Below are positions 9,840 through 19,431 of a stretch of DNA of 48,818 bases, piece by piece. The notes under the pieces were generated by a model. It saw only the letters and a list, made by a program, of their open reading frames with translations. It did not search any database and was not told the origin of the DNA. The position numbers were made by a program, and so were the translations under genes. Numbering within the stretch: position 1 is the stretch's first letter; each line of letters begins with the position of its first letter. This stretch comes from Hymenobacter sp. (GTDB lineage Bacteria > Bacteroidota > Bacteroidia > Cytophagales > Hymenobacteraceae). The stretch covers positions 1 through 48,818 of the forward strand of contig JANXOE010000179.1 in the NCBI GenBank assembly GCA_025353745.1, in the 5' to 3' direction.

Positions 9840-9890
9840 AAGCAGAAAGGCTAAGGGTGAATCCGGCCGCAAAGTAACGGCCCCCGCCGC

Positions 9891-10145
9891 TTAGCGCAAT
9901 TCGTGGCGGTCGAAGGCGGCCTGCAAATCGGCGCGCATGGCCTGAAAGCGCCCGATGGCGGCGGCCACAAACTCCGCGTCGAGTAGCTCGCGCACCTCGG
10001 CGTCGGTGCCGGTGAGCAGGTCCACTTCGGCCACTTTGTAGGTCTGCTCCAGGTTGCCCTGCTCGAGCTTGAGCAGGAACTTGCTGTTCCAGGCCAGGAG
10101 CGTGATTTTGACGGCGGGGTGCGGGATGTCGGCAACGTGGCGCAT
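9891..10145 (-). CDS. conserved small hypothetical protein
   Basis: MRHVADIPHPAVKITLLAWNSKFLLKLEQGNLEQTYKVAEVDL; start inferred. Confidence 0.6.
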   Translation of the reverse strand: MRHVADIPHPAVKITLLAWNSKFLLKLEQGNLEQTYKVAEVDLLTGTDAEVRELLDAEFVAAAIGRFQAMRADLQAAFDRHELR

Positions 10146-10400
10146 GGAGAAATACCGAACGGCGGGCCGCGAAGGTAACAGGCCATGGCGCAACCCTGCC
10201 CCTTTCGGCGCGCAGCGCAGCCGAGGGCCCCGGCGCCGGGCCGAATTCTATTCAACGGCCGCGCAATCCTGCACCGGTGCGGGGCGCACATTTTGCGCTT
10301 GCAAATGTTGTAACAACGCCAGCCGGCCGCTCCGGCCGGCGTTGTTTACTGGCCGAAGCACCGCGTGGTGTTGCCGGCCGCATGCCTCCGCACCGCCCCC

Positions 10401-12740
10401 ATGCACCCCCAAACTGCCCCTTCCCCTGCCGCCGCGCCGCCCGCGCCCGGCCCCCTGCAAACGGCCACCTTCGCCATTGAAGGCATGACCTGCGCCTCCT
10501 GCGTCAACTTCGTTGAGCGCGCCCTGGCCCGCACCCCCGGCGTGCAAAGCGCCATGGTGAACCTGGCCACCGAAAAAGCCACCGTGGCGTTTGCGCCCGG
10601 CCAAACCGACCGCGCCCGGCTGAAGGCCGCGGTGGAAGCCGCCGGCTACCACGTGGCCGAATCGGCCACGGCCCCGGCGGCCGGCCACGCCCGCGGCGAA
10701 GTCAGCGACGAAGAGCTGGCCGCCCGCAAGGCCCTCGCCTACCGGGCGCTGCGCCGCCGCTTCTGGACGGCCGCGGCGCTGGCCGCCGTCATCATGCCCC
10801 TGAGCATGCTCATGCTGTGGCCGGCGATGATGCACCGCGTGTCGGCGCCGGCGCTGAACTATGTGCTGCTGGCCCTCACATTGCCGGTGCTGCTCTTCAG
10901 CGGGCGCGAGTTTTACGTGGCGGCCTGGAACGGCCTGCGCCACCGCACCGCCAGCATGGACACGCTGATTGCCGTGGGCACGGGGGCCGCGTTTTTGTTC
11001 AGCCTCGCGGCCACGGTGGCCCCCGGGCTGCTGGTGCGCAACGGCGTGGCGCCGGCCGTGTACTACGACACCACGGCCACCATCATCGCGCTTATTTTGT
11101 TGGGAAAAGTGCTCGAAGCCCGCGCCAAAGTCCGGACTTCGGCCGCCCTCAAGGCCCTGCTGGGATTGCAGGCCAAAACGGCCCGCGTGGTGCGCCCCGA
11201 CGGCCGCGAGGAAGACGTGCCCGTGGCCGACCTGCGGCCCGGCGACGTGGTGGCCGTGCGCCCCGGCGAAAAAGTCGCCACCGACGGCCAGCTCGTCGAC
11301 GGCCGTTCGAGCCTCGACGAAAGCATGCTCACCGGCGAAAGCCTGCCCGTGGAGAAAAAAGCCGGCGACAACGTGTTCGGGGCCACCATCAACAAGACCG
11401 GGGCCTTCCGCTTCCGCGTGACGAAGGTGGGAACCGACACCGTGCTGGCGCAGATTGTGAAGCTCGTGAGCGACGCCCAGGGCAGCCGGGCGCCCATCCA
11501 GCGGCTGGCCGACCGGGTGAGCAGCGTGTTCGTGCCGACGGTGATTGGGCTGGCCCTGCTCACCTTCGGGCTGTGGATGGTGCTGGGCCCGGCCGGGTCG
11601 CGCCTGCCGCTGGCGCTTACCAACTTCGTGGCCGTGCTCATCATCGCCTGCCCGTGCGCGCTGGGCCTGGCCACGCCCACGGCCATCATGGTGGGCACCG
11701 GCAAGGGGGCCGAGTACGGGGTGTTGATTCGCAACGCCGAAGCCCTCGAAAAGGCTTACAAAGTCGATACCGTGCTGCTCGACAAAACCGGCACCATCAC
11801 CCGCGGCGAGCCCGCGCTCACGGATTTGCTGGCCCTGCCCGGCCACCGCGCCGCCGACCTGCTGCCCCTGCTGGCGGCCGTGGAGCGCCAGAGCGAACAC
11901 CCGCTGGCCGCCGCCGTGGTGCGCTACGCCGACGGCCTGGGCCTGAACCAGGGCCACAACCGCCCGGCCGCCACCGGCTTCCGCGCCGTCGAAGGCCAGG
12001 GGGCCCTGGCCACCGTGCAGGGCCGCGCCGTGCTCATCGGCAACGAGCGCCTGCTGCGCGAAGCCGGCGTTGCCCTCACCCCCGCCGCCCGGCAGGCCGC
12101 CGCCGGGCTGCTGGCCCAGGCCAAAACCGTGCTCTACGCGGCCCTCGACGGCCAGCCCGCCGCCGTGCTCGGCCTGGCCGACGAGGTGCGCCCCACCTCC
12201 GCCGCCGCCGTCAAAGCGTTGCAGGCCCAGGGCCTGGAAGTGGTGATGATGACCGGCGACAACCCCCAAACCGCCGCCGCAGTGGCCCGCCAGGTGGGCA
12301 TTACCCGCTACTTCGCCGAAGTGCTGCCTTCCGGCAAAGCCAGCAAAGTGCAGGAGCTGCAAGCCGAGGGCCGCACCGTGGCCATGGTCGGCGACGGCAT
12401 CAACGACGCCCCGGCCCTGGCCCGCGCCGACGTGGGCCTGGCCATGGGCACCGGCACCGACGTGGCGATGGAAGCCGCCCCCATCACCCTGATGCGGGCC
12501 GACTTGCAGGGCGTGGCCACGGCCATCGCCCTCTCGCGCCAAACCATGCGCACCATCAAGCAAAACCTGTTTTTTGCCTTCGTCTACAACGTCATCGGCA
12601 TCCCGGTGGCGGCGGGGCTGCTCTACCCGTTCACGGGCTGGCTGCTCTCGCCCATGCTGGCCGCCGGGGCCATGGCCCTCAGCTCGGTGTCGGTGCTGAC
12701 GAACTCGCTGCGGCTGCGCGGGTTCCGGCCAGGGGCGTGA
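10401..12740 (+). CDS. copA: copper-translocating P-type ATPase
   Basis: HMA domain [59 protein letters not shown]. Confidence 0.95.
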   Translation: MHPQTAPSPAAAPPAPGPLQTATFAIEGMTCASCVNFVERALARTPGVQSAMVNLATEKATVAFAPGQTDRARLKAAVEAAGYHVAESATAPAAGHARGEVSDEELAARKALAYRALRRRFWTAAALAAVIMPLSMLMLWPAMMHRVSAPALNYVLLALTLPVLLFSGREFYVAAWNGLRHRTASMDTLIAVGTGAAFLFSLAATVAPGLLVRNGVAPAVYYDTTATIIALILLGKVLEARAKVRTSAALKALLGLQAKTARVVRPDGREEDVPVADLRPGDVVAVRPGEKVATDGQLVDGRSSLDESMLTGESLPVEKKAGDNVFGATINKTGAFRFRVTKVGTDTVLAQIVKLVSDAQGSRAPIQRLADRVSSVFVPTVIGLALLTFGLWMVLGPAGSRLPLALTNFVAVLIIACPCALGLATPTAIMVGTGKGAEYGVLIRNAEALEKAYKVDTVLLDKTGTITRGEPALTDLLALPGHRAADLLPLLAAVERQSEHPLAAAVVRYADGLGLNQGHNRPAATGFRAVEGQGALATVQGRAVLIGNERLLREAGVALTPAARQAAAGLLAQAKTVLYAALDGQPAAVLGLADEVRPTSAAAVKALQAQGLEVVMMTGDNPQTAAAVARQVGITRYFAEVLPSGKASKVQELQAEGRTVAMVGDGINDAPALARADVGLAMGTGTDVAMEAAPITLMRADLQGVATAIALSRQTMRTIKQNLFFAFVYNVIGIPVAAGLLYPFTGWLLSPMLAAGAMALSSVSVLTNSLRLRGFRPGA

Positions 12741-12750
12741 ACCGGGCCCC

Positions 12751-12781
12751 GGCAGCAAGGGCGAACCTCGCCCTTGCTGCC
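12751..12781. terminator. 14-bp perfect hairpin downstream of copA (no clear U-tract)
   Basis: ggcagcaagggcga acc tcgcccttgctgcc. Confidence 0.6.
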
Positions 12782-12816
12782 AAACCTGCGCCCAGACTTG
12801 AAAACCTGGCTGCCAG

Positions 12817-13068
12817 GAACAATTCCTTTCGTGCCCAGAATAAACCTTTTTGTGTCATGAACAAACCTTCGCTTATCCAGAACAAACTTTTGCATTCTAC
12901 GAACAGCTTATCGCATCTGGCAAACAATTTTTTAGCTAATGGCAACGACTTATTAGTTCCTAAGAACAATTAACCTCATCTAGTAAGCAACTATCTTTAT
13001 TTGGAGAATATCTATTTGCATTACCGGAACAACTAATGACATTGTCGGAACAACTTAGCGAATCGATG
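12817..13068. repeat. Array A: 12 degenerate tandem units, exact 21-bp period
   Basis: GAACAA-like motif at 12817, 12838, 12859, 12880, 12901, 12922, 12943, 12964, 12985, 13006, 13027, 13048; consensus about GAACAACTTATTGCATTNNNN; no indels. Confidence 0.9.
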
Positions 13069-13165
13069 AATCGGGGCGGGGCGAAGACTTGAAAATTGCT
13101 TCCGACTGGCTTTCGGGCCGCACGGTACGCGGTCGGGGTTCCCCGATCAAACCCCAGCAATTGGG

Positions 13166-13345
13166 CTACCAATGCGCACAGCGCAGCTTTTCGGGCTCCA
13201 GCACCCGCACGCTTTTGGCCGTTCGGGCGCTTAAGCCGGCTTGCTTGAACTCGCTCAGCGTCCGGATCAGCGACTCGGGGGCCGTGCCCACCACCGCGGC
13301 CAGGTCGTCGCACGAGAGCTGGGTGCCGCCGTCGCCCGCGGCCGT
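13166..13345 (-). pseudogene. C-terminal HTH remnant of a Crp/Fnr-family regulator
   Basis: GGTQLSCDDLAAVVGTAPESLIRTLSEFKQAGLSARTAKSVRVLEPEKLRCAHW; no sensor domain upstream. Confidence 0.65.
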
Positions 13346-13396
13346 GGCTTGGCGTTGCCCGGGGCCGTTCGGAAAGTTGTTGGTTCCTTCGCACCC

Positions 13397-14713
13397 GTGG
13401 CTGTACGTACCCTTTCTTTCGCCTCCCGCCTGCTGCCGGCCCGGCTCCGGGCCCTGCCCGCCACGTCGGCGGTTATTTTTCTGGCGCGCTGGCTGTTGCT
13501 GGCTTCGCTGGTGGGGGCCCTCGCGGGCACGGCGTCGGCCGGCTTTTTGACGGCGTTGGAATGGGTGACGGGCTGGCGCGACGCCCACCCGGGGGCCCTG
13601 GCGCTGCTGCCCGCGGGCGGCCTGCTGGTGGGCCTCGCCTACCACCGTTTCGGCAACCGCGTGGCGAAGGGCAACAACCTGATCCTGGACGAAATCCACG
13701 CCCCGCGCGCGGTCATTCCGCTGCGGCTGGTGCCGCTGGTGCTGGGCGGCACGCTCGTCACGCACTTGTTCGGCGGCTCAGCCGGGCGCGAGGGCACGGC
13801 CGTGCAGATGGGCGGGGCCCTGGCCGACCAGCTCTCGCGCTGGCTGCCCCGGCGCGAGCGCCGGCTGCTGCTCATCGCGGGCATGAGCGCGGGGTTTGCG
13901 GCGGTGTTCGGCACGCCACTGGCGGGGGCCGTGTTTGGGCTGGAAGTGTTGTTGTTGGGCTCGGTGCGCTACGACGCCCTGTTGCCGAGCTTCCTGGCCG
14001 CCGTGGTGGCCGACGTGGTGACGCGCGCCTGGGGCGTGGGCCACACCCACTACCCCGAGCTGGCCGCCTTGCCGCTCACGCTGGGCGGGCTGGGGGCCAC
14101 GCTGTTGGCGGGGGCCGTGTTTGGGCTGGCGGCGCGTGGCTTCGCCGCACTCACGCACGGCATCACGCGCGTTTTCAGCCGCATCGCGTACCCGCCGCTG
14201 CGGCCGGTGGTGGGCGGCGCGCTGGTGGCGCTCGCCATGTGGGGCCTGGGCACCACGCGCTACGCCGGCCTGGGCGTGCCGGTCATCGTGGAGGCGTTTC
14301 AGCACGTGCTGGGGCCCCAGGACTTTGCCTGGAAGCTGGCCCTGACGGCCCTGACGCTGGGCGCGGGCTTCAAGGGCGGGGAGGTGACGCCGCTGTTTTT
14401 TATCGGCGCGGCGCTGGGCTCGGCGCTGGCGGGCGTGCTGCCGCTGCCGGTGGCGCTGCTGGCGGGCATGGGCTTCGTGGGCGTGTTTGCGGGGGCCGCC
14501 AACACGCCCCTGGCCTGCCTGCTGCTGGGCCTGGAGCTGTTCGGCACGGGCGCGGGGGTGTATTTGGCGCTGGCCTGCGCGGTGGCTTACCTGTTTTCGG
14601 GCCACACGGGCATCTACGCCTCGCAGGTGGTGGGGCAGGCCAAGCACTTGCGCTTCGGCCGCCAGCAGGGCCGGCGGCTGGGCGAGCTGGGGGCCCGGCC
14701 GGAGCAAGACTAG
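13397..14713 (+). CDS. ClC-family chloride channel/transporter
   Basis: GGSAGREGTAVQMGGALAD, FGTPLAGAVFGLEVL, GAGFKGGEVTPLFFIGAALG; GTG start inferred. Confidence 0.9.
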   Translation: MAVRTLSFASRLLPARLRALPATSAVIFLARWLLLASLVGALAGTASAGFLTALEWVTGWRDAHPGALALLPAGGLLVGLAYHRFGNRVAKGNNLILDEIHAPRAVIPLRLVPLVLGGTLVTHLFGGSAGREGTAVQMGGALADQLSRWLPRRERRLLLIAGMSAGFAAVFGTPLAGAVFGLEVLLLGSVRYDALLPSFLAAVVADVVTRAWGVGHTHYPELAALPLTLGGLGATLLAGAVFGLAARGFAALTHGITRVFSRIAYPPLRPVVGGALVALAMWGLGTTRYAGLGVPVIVEAFQHVLGPQDFAWKLALTALTLGAGFKGGEVTPLFFIGAALGSALAGVLPLPVALLAGMGFVGVFAGAANTPLACLLLGLELFGTGAGVYLALACAVAYLFSGHTGIYASQVVGQAKHLRFGRQQGRRLGELGARPEQD

Positions 14714-14808
14714 GTGTTTTACCTGAAACGCAACACCACCGAGGCGGAGGACGCAACCTTTAGCGAGGCAACTGGCTCTTGGGTCTTACACCTGCTTAAC
14801 CTCCTGCC

Positions 14809-15273
14809 ATGCCCCAACTCCTACGCCGCACCGCCTTTGTAGCCATTGCCCTGGTTGGCTTTACTGCCTGCCACCGGGCGGCTGATGACGTTCAACCCAT
14901 CACGGTGCTGGGCGAATGGCGCCTGGTGGCTTCCGGCGGGGGCATTACCGGCATCATGACGCCAACACCGGCCGGGCAGGACCGCCGCGTGGTTTTCGGG
15001 CCCGACAGTGCCTATGCGGAATACAGCAATGGCCAGCCGGTGAGAACCAGCACTTTTCAATTTCGCAGCCAGCCCAGCCCTTCCAGCGGCCGCGATGAGT
15101 TGCGGCTCATCATCAAAACCGACAACACGCTCCCCGGGCAACCGGCTTACTACCCGTACCACGTTACCTTGCTGACGGCTGACAAGCTGAATTTCACCAC
15201 CGGCACCGGGTGCGCGCAAAACGTTGAGTACGTCCGCACAAAAGCCGTCGCCTCGCCCAGCGCCGCCCACTAG
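14809..15273 (+). CDS. small lipoprotein, lipocalin-like hypothetical
   Basis: Lipobox VGFTAC; VLGEWRLVASGGGITG... Confidence 0.6.
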   Translation: MPQLLRRTAFVAIALVGFTACHRAADDVQPITVLGEWRLVASGGGITGIMTPTPAGQDRRVVFGPDSAYAEYSNGQPVRTSTFQFRSQPSPSSGRDELRLIIKTDNTLPGQPAYYPYHVTLLTADKLNFTTGTGCAQNVEYVRTKAVASPSAAH

Positions 15274-15300
15274 GCCAGCGCCGACAACCCACCAACGCCC

Positions 15301-16608
15301 TCACGCCTGCACCAGCACCGGCCGGGGTTGCAGCCGGCGCAGGGCCACCACCAGCCCCAGCATCAGCCCGCCGCAGGCCAGGCCGATGACGGGCGCGGTG
15401 GTGACGGCGAGCAGCCAGCCGTTGAGGTAGCTGCCGCCCACCCCGCACAGGTTCACCAGGGCCATGTAGGTGGTGAACTGCGAGCCCTCTATTTTGGGGC
15501 GGCAGAAGGCCATGAGCAGCGGCATGGCGGCCACGCTCAGCAGCGGGTCGGCCACGTTCATCAGCACCAGGCCGGCGAAGCCCAGGGCCCGGACGTGCCA
15601 GAACGGCGCCAGGGCCCCGAACACCAGCAGGAACGCCGCGTAGCCGGCCATCACCCAATATTGCAGCTTGGCCGTGCCCAGCCGGTCCACCAGCACCCCG
15701 CCGCCCAGCAGCAGCCCGAACGCCGCCAGGCTGCCCCAGCTGCCTTGCAGCACCGACACGTCCACGGCTTGCCACTTCAGGGTGTGGATGAGGTGGTAGT
15801 TGTAGGCGTTTTTGAACAGCTCGCTGGCCAGGTACGCCAGGAAGATGATGCCGAACGCCCGCAGGCTGTGGCGCTCCACCATGCTGCGCCACAGCTCGCG
15901 GAAGAGCCAGCCCAGCGAAGGGTTTTCTTCGTCGTCGTTCAGGGCCGCGGCGTGGGCCCGGGCCGCCGCCCGCCCGGCCTGGCCAAACGTGGGCAGCAGG
16001 CGGTCGGCGCGGTCGAGCTTGATAAAAAACGTGAGCACCGTGAGCACCAGCAGCGTGAGCGACTGCGTGAGCGCCGCCGGCCGGAAGCCGCCGCGGTGCA
16101 GCACGTAGGCCAGCACGGCCCCGCCCACGCCCCAACCCAGCAGGTAGCCGCCGCGCATGAAGGCGTTCACGCGGCCGCGCTCGGCGGGCGGCACCACCGA
16201 AATGGCGATGGCGTCGACGCTCGCGTCCTGGATGGAGGCGAACACGCTGTGCACAAAAAACACCCCTGACATCAGCCCCAGCTGGGCCACCGGGTTGTGC
16301 ACCAGCAGCAGCGAGAGCGAGGCCGCCACCGCCACCAGTTGCGTGAGCACCACCCACTGCTTGCGGTGCCCGATGATGGAGTACTGAAACTTGTCGATCA
16401 GGGGCCCCCACACGAACTGGAACGTCCAGGGCAGGCCCACGACGGCGGCGAACGTGCCCACCGCCCGCGCCGTGAGCCCGCTGCCGACGAGGTAGTTGTA
16501 CACCGCCGTGAGGGCGAACCCCGAGGGGATGCCCTGCATCACGTAGAGGTAGAAAAACGCGAAGTAGCGCAGGCCCGCGCTCTCCCGGAGTACCAGACTT
16601 TTCGCCAT
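15301..16608 (-). CDS. AmpG-like MFS transporter
   Basis: YFAFFYLYVMQGIPSGFALTAVYNYL, WTFQFVWGPLIDKF; multiple TM segments. Confidence 0.85.
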   Translation of the reverse strand: MAKSLVLRESAGLRYFAFFYLYVMQGIPSGFALTAVYNYLVGSGLTARAVGTFAAVVGLPWTFQFVWGPLIDKFQYSIIGHRKQWVVLTQLVAVAASLSLLLVHNPVAQLGLMSGVFFVHSVFASIQDASVDAIAISVVPPAERGRVNAFMRGGYLLGWGVGGAVLAYVLHRGGFRPAALTQSLTLLVLTVLTFFIKLDRADRLLPTFGQAGRAAARAHAAALNDDEENPSLGWLFRELWRSMVERHSLRAFGIIFLAYLASELFKNAYNYHLIHTLKWQAVDVSVLQGSWGSLAAFGLLLGGGVLVDRLGTAKLQYWVMAGYAAFLLVFGALAPFWHVRALGFAGLVLMNVADPLLSVAAMPLLMAFCRPKIEGSQFTTYMALVNLCGVGGSYLNGWLLAVTTAPVIGLACGGLMLGLVVALRRLQPRPVLVQA

Positions 16609-16704
16609 AGCTGTGGAGCAATAACGGCCCCCGGGCCAAATGGTTAGGGCGGTTCCCCAGCAGCATACCGGCCGGGGGCCCTCCCCCAGGCCGGCCGGGC
16701 GGCC

Positions 16705-18849
16705 CTACGCCGCCACGGCCTCGGCGGCCTTGTTGATGTCGCCGCTTACTTTTTGCAGGAAGGCCAGCTGCTCGCGCCAGGCGGGGTCGTCGGGGCCGGG
16801 GCCGGCGGGGGGCGTGGGCGCGGCGGCCGGCGCACCGGCCGGGGCCAGGCGGCACTCGGCGGCCACCAGGGCCGCCTGGGCGCTCACCAGCGCCCGCCGG
16901 GTGGCGGCCGTGAAGGAGGGCCCCGGGTCGGCGGCGGCCAGGGCGGCGGCGGCGGCGGCCAGGGTGTGGTTCAGCACCACGAACTCGTGGACGGCGGCCG
17001 GCGCGCGTTGGGTGCGCTTGGGCTCGGAGAGCATGCGCTGGAAGGCGGCGGCGAGGTTGGCGGCGGCCACGTAGGCGTTTTTGCGGGCCAGGCGGTAGGC
17101 GGTGGGGGCCGGCCCGGCGGCGGGGCCGGCCAGGCGCAGGGCCACCTGGTGCAGGTAGGCCCCGTTGGCGCGCAGCACGGCGGCCATCAGGTCGGGCAGC
17201 TCGGCGGCTTCCCAGCGCGGAAACAGGAAGTAGCCCGCCCCGAAGGCAATGGCGCAGCCGATGAGCGTGTCGACGACCCGCTCGCGCAGCACGCCCAGGT
17301 ATTCGAGCTTCAGCAGCCCGAACATGAGCACGAGGTAGGCCGTCAGAAACACCACGAACACCCCGTAGCTGAGCCGCTGAAACGAGTAGGAAACGACGGC
17401 AAACACCACCAGCACCGCGAAGCGCGCCTCGGCCCCGGGCACCGCCGCCAGCACCGCCAGGCCCAGCACCCCGCCGCCGAGCGTGCCCACGATGCGCTCC
17501 GCGTTGCGCTGCCGCGTGAGGCTGAAGCTGGGCTTGAGCATGACGGTGGCCGTGAGCAGAATCCAGTAGCTGTGGGCCCCCTGCCAGAGCACTTCGGCCG
17601 CGCCGAAGGCCGCCACGCTGGCCACCAGCACCCGCAGCGCGTGCCGGAACACGGCCGATTGCAGCGTAAAATTCTGCCAGTAGGCGCGCAGCTCCCAGCC
17701 GGGGCGGGCAATGAAGAGCAGGTGCTGGGCGGCGCGGCCCGGCTCGGCGGGGGCGGCGCCGGGGCCGGTGCGGGCGTCGAAGTAGTTGCCCATGTCGGCG
17801 AGGCGGCGGCTGAGGTCGCGCAGGTTGACGAGGGTTTTCTTCAGCGGCCACACGCTGGGGCCGTCGGCGGCGGCCCCCAGCGCGTCGAGGTGGGCCTTGA
17901 TGGCGTCGAGGGCGGGCAGGAAATCGGGCGGCGGGCCGGGCGGCGCGTAGTTGGCCTGCACGGCGGCCCCCAGGCGGTCGAGGGCGGCGGCCTGGCGGCG
18001 CAGCAGGCCGGCAATCTCGTCGAGCACCCCGCCGGTGCCGAAGTCGCGCCGCAGGGCCTCGTAGTCGAGGAAGGTGGCCGTGGCCCGCTCGTACAGGTCC
18101 ACCACGTCCACGAACGTGAGCACCAGGCGGCGGCCGGTGCTCGTGCTCTCGTTCACCACCTGCCGGGTGCGGAAAAGCACGGCGCGCACGGCCTCCTGGG
18201 TGTCGCTCACGGCCACCTGCCGGGCCACCAGGCGGCGGTAGTCGGCGGCCAGGTCGGTGCGGGTGCTGTAGAAGTCGGCCTTGGCGCTGAGGTAGCCGGC
18301 CAGCGCGTGAATGCTTTCGCCCAGCGCCTGCTGGGCCGCCCGGTAGGGGCCCACCCAGTTCAGCACCAGCGCCAGCAGGCCGTACCAGGCCCCGCCCGCG
18401 GCCAGCGCCAGCGCGTGGGGCAGCACCAGCGCCGGCCGCGCCGCCGGGTGGGCCAGCGTGAGCACCAGCGCCAGCAGCCCGGCCGTGCCCACGGCCCCGG
18501 CGCGCGCGCCCCACACCAGCAGCATGCTCAGCCCGAAGCTGAGCGCGGCCACTTCCAGGCCCAGCAGCCAGCGCACCGGGGCCGCGTAGCCCGTGAGCAG
18601 GGCCACGGCCAGCACCAGGGCCAGGGCCGCGAGCTGGCCGTTGCGGCGGTGGCCGGCGGGCCCCGGCGCGTCGGGCACGCTCACGCACACGGCCCCGGTG
18701 GAGAGGGTGAGGCCCAGGTCGAAATGCCCGATTTCGGCCCCGACGGCCGCCGGCAGCAAAATGGCCAGCGCCGTGCGCAGCCCGCCCGAAAAATCGGCCC
18801 CGAACAGAAAGTATTGCAGGCGGGTGGGCAGGCGCGGGCGTGGTAGCAT
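16705..18849 (-). CDS. FUSC/YccS-like inner membrane protein
   Basis: Two TM blocks with YWILLTATVMLKPSFSLTRQRNAERIVGTLGGG, typical FUSC. Confidence 0.85.
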   Translation of the reverse strand: MLPRPRLPTRLQYFLFGADFSGGLRTALAILLPAAVGAEIGHFDLGLTLSTGAVCVSVPDAPGPAGHRRNGQLAALALVLAVALLTGYAAPVRWLLGLEVAALSFGLSMLLVWGARAGAVGTAGLLALVLTLAHPAARPALVLPHALALAAGGAWYGLLALVLNWVGPYRAAQQALGESIHALAGYLSAKADFYSTRTDLAADYRRLVARQVAVSDTQEAVRAVLFRTRQVVNESTSTGRRLVLTFVDVVDLYERATATFLDYEALRRDFGTGGVLDEIAGLLRRQAAALDRLGAAVQANYAPPGPPPDFLPALDAIKAHLDALGAAADGPSVWPLKKTLVNLRDLSRRLADMGNYFDARTGPGAAPAEPGRAAQHLLFIARPGWELRAYWQNFTLQSAVFRHALRVLVASVAAFGAAEVLWQGAHSYWILLTATVMLKPSFSLTRQRNAERIVGTLGGGVLGLAVLAAVPGAEARFAVLVVFAVVSYSFQRLSYGVFVVFLTAYLVLMFGLLKLEYLGVLRERVVDTLIGCAIAFGAGYFLFPRWEAAELPDLMAAVLRANGAYLHQVALRLAGPAAGPAPTAYRLARKNAYVAAANLAAAFQRMLSEPKRTQRAPAAVHEFVVLNHTLAAAAAALAAADPGPSFTAATRRALVSAQAALVAAECRLAPAGAPAAAPTPPAGPGPDDPAWREQLAFLQKVSGDINKAAEAVAA

Positions 18850-19005
18850 GGGGCCGAAAATACGGGCCGCCCGGCACCGGGGCCCCAGGCGCAGGCCCGG
18901 CGCCCCCCGGGCGAGCGCGCAGGAGCAAGGAGCGGCGTGGGCCCAGGTTTTTACCCAAACGGCAGGCCCCGGGCCCCGGCGCGCGAACGATTTGTCCGAT
19001 CAACG

Positions 19006-19236
19006 CATGCTTTTTATCCGCCGCCGGATGAAAATCATGCGGCCGCGGATAAAAATCATGCATCGGTGGATGATTTTCATTCGGCAGTGGATAAAAAACA
19101 TGCGGCGGCGGATAAAAAGCATGCGGCGGAGCATAAAAATCATGCGGCGGGGCATGAAAATCATCCATCGACGGATAAAAATTATGCGCCGGGGCATGAT
19201 TTTTATCCGTCGACGCATGAAAATCACCCGGCGGTG
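19006..19236. repeat. Array B: 11 tandem units, exact 21-bp period, 13-bp SAT-N7-ATS core plus 8-bp GC-rich spacer
   Basis: Units at 19006, 19027, 19048, 19069, 19090, 19111, 19132, 19153, 19174, 19195, 19216 (e.g. GATAAAAATCATG-CATCGGTG); degenerate flanking units at 18985 and 19237. Confidence 0.95.
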
Positions 19237-19286
19237 CGTGCTTTTAAGTAGCCCCCCATAACAAAGCAGTTGGCGTTAGCCCGATC

Positions 19287-19374
19287 GGGGTAGCGACGCG
19301 ACCCTTCGCGTCTCCACCGCTGCCCGATTGATTGCTGGCAACGATGGAGACGCGAAGGGTCGCGTCGCTACCCC
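19287..19374. repeat. 88-bp inverted-repeat (REP/MITE-like) element
   Basis: 30-bp perfect arms GGGGTAGCGACGCGACCCTTCGCGTCTCCA (19287-19316) and its reverse complement (19345-19374); each arm self-folds (GACGCGA ccct TCGCGTC). Confidence 0.9.
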
Positions 19375-19431
19375 CGTTCTGGGGCCCTTGCGGACGGTTT
19401 AGAAGCGGTTGGCGTTCATAAAAACCGCTTT

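Noticed and set aside
10248-12758. 836-aa minus-strand ORF antisense to copA
   Set aside because: GC-rich shadow ORF; copA motifs on the plus strand are decisive.
12679-12973. Heptad-repeat ORFs over array A (xNKPFxx on +, KKLFARC-DKLFVEC on -)
   Set aside because: Same artefact of a period divisible by three; no start signal or homology recognised.
12817-13068. CRISPR array interpretation of the 21-bp arrays
   Set aside because: Units are contiguous and degenerate, with no conserved repeat/variable spacer pattern and no cas genes in the window.
15194-19168. 1324-aa minus-strand ORF
   Set aside because: Shadow ORF in high-GC DNA; low-complexity Arg/Gly/Ala translation overlapping the convincing MFS and FUSC genes.
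18937-19251. ORFs with perfect 7-aa repeats (ADKNHAA / IKIMRRG / PHDFYPP) across array B on both strands
   Set aside because: A 21-bp period forces heptad repeats in any open frame. Several frames on both strands are open, so coding is not supported by the sequence alone; a dN/dS test would be needed.
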